Positions 62,026 to 64,000 of a stretch of DNA of 64,000 bases are shown piece by piece (the stretch's first letter is position 1; every line of letters begins with the position of its first letter). The stretch spans positions 62,001-126,000 of the forward strand of contig CAWAKB010000001.1 in the NCBI GenBank assembly GCA_963782555.1, given 5' to 3'. The position numbers and the translations under genes were made by a program. The notes beneath the pieces are model-generated. The model saw nothing but the letters and a program-made list of their open reading frames with translations, was not told the origin of the DNA and did no database searches. This stretch comes from Hyphomicrobium_A sp963782555 (GTDB lineage: Bacteria > Pseudomonadota > Alphaproteobacteria > Rhizobiales > Hyphomicrobiaceae).

Positions 62026-62202
62026 TCAAAGACCGCGCATGATGCAGCCGAGCACGAGGATCACTTGCGCCGCCAGCAGGACCCAGAATTCATTGCCGAC
62101 GAGGAAGGGTATCTCGGCCCCGAAGAACTTCGTGATCAACACGGTGACCGTCAGGACGACCGACACCATGAACGTCAAAATGCCCGGCGCTTTAAGTCCC
62201 AT
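62026..62202 (-). CDS. Small two-span membrane protein
   Basis: 58 residues from ATG 62202 (MGLKAPGILTFMVSVVLTVT), chosen for its GGGAG ribosome site; the frame to 62316 lacks a sensible N-terminus. Two segments: ILTFMVSVVLTVTVLITKFF and FWVLLAAQVILVLGCIM. Similar short proteins are common in Hyphomicrobiales. Function unknown. Confidence 0.6.
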   Translation of the reverse strand: MGLKAPGILTFMVSVVLTVTVLITKFFGAEIPFLVGNEFWVLLAAQVILVLGCIMRGL

Positions 62203-62358
62203 TTGTCCCACTCCCTCGATGCCCCTGAAACGCAATACCGTTGCAGGCCTTTCCCCATGCGCTGCTGATTCGGAAAGCCCCCGAGCGCTTATAGCAGGGC
62301 CAACTCGGTCTGGCACGCACGCGGAGGCTTTGACCCAAGCGCTTTTGTCGTTGCTGAG

Positions 62359-64000
62359 TTAAGCGGCAGCCCGCGTTCGCCGCCGCGCAAACAGAAGCCT
62401 GCGCAGCAGCAGCAGGACGATGCCGATTGCGATGAGCGCTGCGACGATGACGAGCGGGTGCTTTTCCCACATGAGCACCGGTGTCACGCGTCCATCGGTG
62501 ACGAGGCCGAAGTCCTCGACGATGGCCGCCGGGTCGAGGCTGGCATTGCTGCGCAGCATCATGCCGACCGCCGCCGTCTGATCGGAGCTGGCGACGATCG
62601 CCCCGCGCACGCGCTCGGAGGCGAGCGACTGCATCTTGCCCGGGTTTGCCGCGACCGCGCGCAGGACCCGCTCGCGCGGCTCTTTCTGCAGGCCGGTGAG
62701 ATAGCGCGACAGCGTCGCCAGCTCGGGCTCTGTCAAGCTGTGCGCCAAGCCTTTCAGCTCGGCATCGTTCAGCTCGAACAGCGTGTCGCGCGCGCTGCGC
62801 TCGATGCCTGCAAGCCGTAGGGTGGCGAGCCGGTCGTTGAGCGCGAGCAGGCGCTGGAGCGAGCTCTTGGTCAGCGTGTCGGGGCTCGTTCGCCGGTACA
62901 GGCCGAGCTCGACCACCTGGGGCAGCTGGTCGCCGGCGATTGCCGCCCATTTGAGGCCCGCGTCGACCGAGCGGGTCTCGCGCGCGATCTCCATGGCGGG
63001 CGCCGGGAGCACGTTGACGGCCTCGTTCAAGGTGCCGTCGCCCAAGCGCCGCACGAGGCCGGCCTCGCCCTCGGCGGCGAGCACCAGCGACACCACCTCG
63101 TCGAGCCGGGGCAGCGTTTGCGGCTTGATCGAGTCGAGGAAGGCTTTGAACTTCGGGTTGCGCTCGGCGAGGTCGAGCGCCTGCGCGTGTGCGCTGCGGA
63201 AGTCGCGCCAGATGTCGATCACGTGGTCGGCCGTGGCCGCGCCGATCTCATCGAGGTGCCCGGAGATCTGCTCGGCGAACGTCTTTGCCAGCTCGTCTTG
63301 CACCTTGTTCTTGTTGTCGGTCGACTTCATCTCGGTGGCGATGATCGGCAGCACGCCGTGGCGCAGGTCCCAGATGTCCTTGGCAATGAGTGCTAGGCCG
63401 ACGCCGCCTGCCACCACGGAAACGAGCCTGGCGAGCACGCTGCCGACGAGGCGCGCTCCGACGCGCTCGGCCATGTTGGCGAGCTGGCGGCGCAGCAGGA
63501 GGACGGCGGCACCGGCAATGCCGCCGCTCGATTCACGCAAGACCGCGCCGGGCGAGATCCCGGCCGTAGCCTTGTCGGGGTCGACCGTGAGCTCCTTGCC
63601 CGTCTCGCCGGCGACCGCGCGGGCCACCGTCGAGCCGTAGCGCGCGCCGACAAAGGCCTTGAGACAGGCGAGCGTCGGCGCGCCGGCATCAGCGCTCGCA
63701 AACTCGATCTGGCGGCCGATCTCCTTGCCGACGCCGGTGGCCAGCTGTTCCAGCGCCGCCTTCATGGCGTCGGAGCGGTAGACGCGCTCGGCGACCGCGG
63801 TGGCGAGCTCCTGCGCCTTCTGCTGGTAGGCGAGCGACTGCAGCAGGTTGGCCCAGCTCGTCTCCTGCGCCACCTGATCGACGGCGAGGTCGACCTGTCT
63901 GTCGACGATGTCGTTGAGGCCGCCCCGGCGCCAGGCGTCGCCGACCACGGCGCGGTAGTCGACGTTGGCGATGCCGCGCTTGAGCGCGCGCACCGAGATC
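62359..64000 (-). CDS. Large membrane protein of unknown function, 5' end off window
   Basis: At least 546 residues; the frame is open to the right edge, so the start lies beyond 64000. An Ala/Leu/Arg-rich helical protein. One hydrophobic stretch is near the middle (LVSVVAGGVGLALIAKDIWD) and a membrane segment near the C-terminus (HPLVIVAALIAIGIVLLLLR) is followed by a basic tail. The middle contains the helical stretch DELAKTFAEQISGHLDEIGA. It looks like a periplasmic or cytoplasmic helical domain anchored at the C-terminus. I do not recognise the family. Confidence 0.7.
   Translation of the reverse strand, partial: ISVRALKRGIANVDYRAVVGDAWRRGGLNDIVDRQVDLAVDQVAQETSWANLLQSLAYQQKAQELATAVAERVYRSDAMKAALEQLATGVGKEIGRQIEFASADAGAPTLACLKAFVGARYGSTVARAVAGETGKELTVDPDKATAGISPGAVLRESSGGIAGAAVLLLRRQLANMAERVGARLVGSVLARLVSVVAGGVGLALIAKDIWDLRHGVLPIIATEMKSTDNKNKVQDELAKTFAEQISGHLDEIGAATADHVIDIWRDFRSAHAQALDLAERNPKFKAFLDSIKPQTLPRLDEVVSLVLAAEGEAGLVRRLGDGTLNEAVNVLPAPAMEIARETRSVDAGLKWAAIAGDQLPQVVELGLYRRTSPDTLTKSSLQRLLALNDRLATLRLAGIERSARDTLFELNDAELKGLAHSLTEPELATLSRYLTGLQKEPRERVLRAVAANPGKMQSLASERVRGAIVASSDQTAAVGMMLRSNASLDPAAIVEDFGLVTDGRVTPVLMWEKHPLVIVAALIAIGIVLLLLRRLLFARRRTRAAA

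Overview
The window looks like a chromosomal segment of a GC-rich alphaproteobacterium of the order Hyphomicrobiales, perhaps near Hyphomicrobiaceae; the genus cannot be fixed from the sequence. The evidence is a complete hopanoid (hpn) locus, a C4-pathway 5-aminolevulinate synthase (hemA), an alphaproteobacterial-type initiator tRNA with a C1-A72 mismatch, and a fused pabB-pabC gene. Genes are densely packed, and many neighbours overlap by ATGA or GTGA.

Region 1 (1-12.5 kb) is hopanoid biosynthesis. hpnABCDE, shc and hpnG run leftwards as one translationally coupled operon. hpnN (leftwards) and ispH-hpnH (rightwards) lie beyond it. The first 5 kb carries about 14 single-base reading-frame breaks over four genes while the protein sequence stays well conserved, so sequencing or assembly indels are more likely than gene decay. 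Region 2 (12.8-16.4 kb) is a four-gene cassette that looks like an uncharacterised lipid or acyl metabolite pathway: a 'thermostable hemolysin' family protein, an ANL acyl-activating enzyme, a heme-oxygenase-like diiron oxidase and an SDR reductase. Region 3 (16.5-21 kb) holds a QseBC-like two-component pair, a DUF6134 pseudogene whose two halves lie in opposite orientations, a TPR protein, a methyltransferase and a 40-residue lipoprotein.

Region 4 (21.3-29.7 kb) is a metal-efflux locus: an outer-membrane protein, a PhoPQ-like pair, and a CusB/CusA-type RND pump with DUF3240 and small secreted proteins. The divergent regulatory gap has 11-bp-period direct repeats and a hairpin over the adaptor's ribosome binding site. 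Region 5 (30-37.4 kb) is one 2,466-residue Gly-rich autotransporter. Region 6 (37.5-40.3 kb) holds hemA and a frame-broken cytochrome P450.

Region 7 (40.4-51.9 kb) is the most striking. An outer-membrane beta-barrel and a pentaheme cytochrome run leftwards. A ferredoxin-type reductase, a tetraheme cytochrome, a cytochrome-b-like membrane protein and a ten-heme membrane-anchored cytochrome run rightwards. Together they look like an electron conduit from cytoplasmic NAD(P)H through the inner membrane to the periplasm or outer membrane. Region 8 (52.6-56.5 kb) is an SxtJ/DUF5989/carbamoyltransferase/SGNH module in which the SGNH nucleophile serine is replaced by phenylalanine. Region 9 (56.6-64 kb) holds tRNA-fMet, glycan and lipid-carrier genes, pabBC, two small membrane proteins and a large unknown membrane protein cut by the window edge. 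Short copies of the tRNA-fMet 3' end, two of them next to near-identical terminators, lie at 29.86, 51.90 and 52.03 kb.
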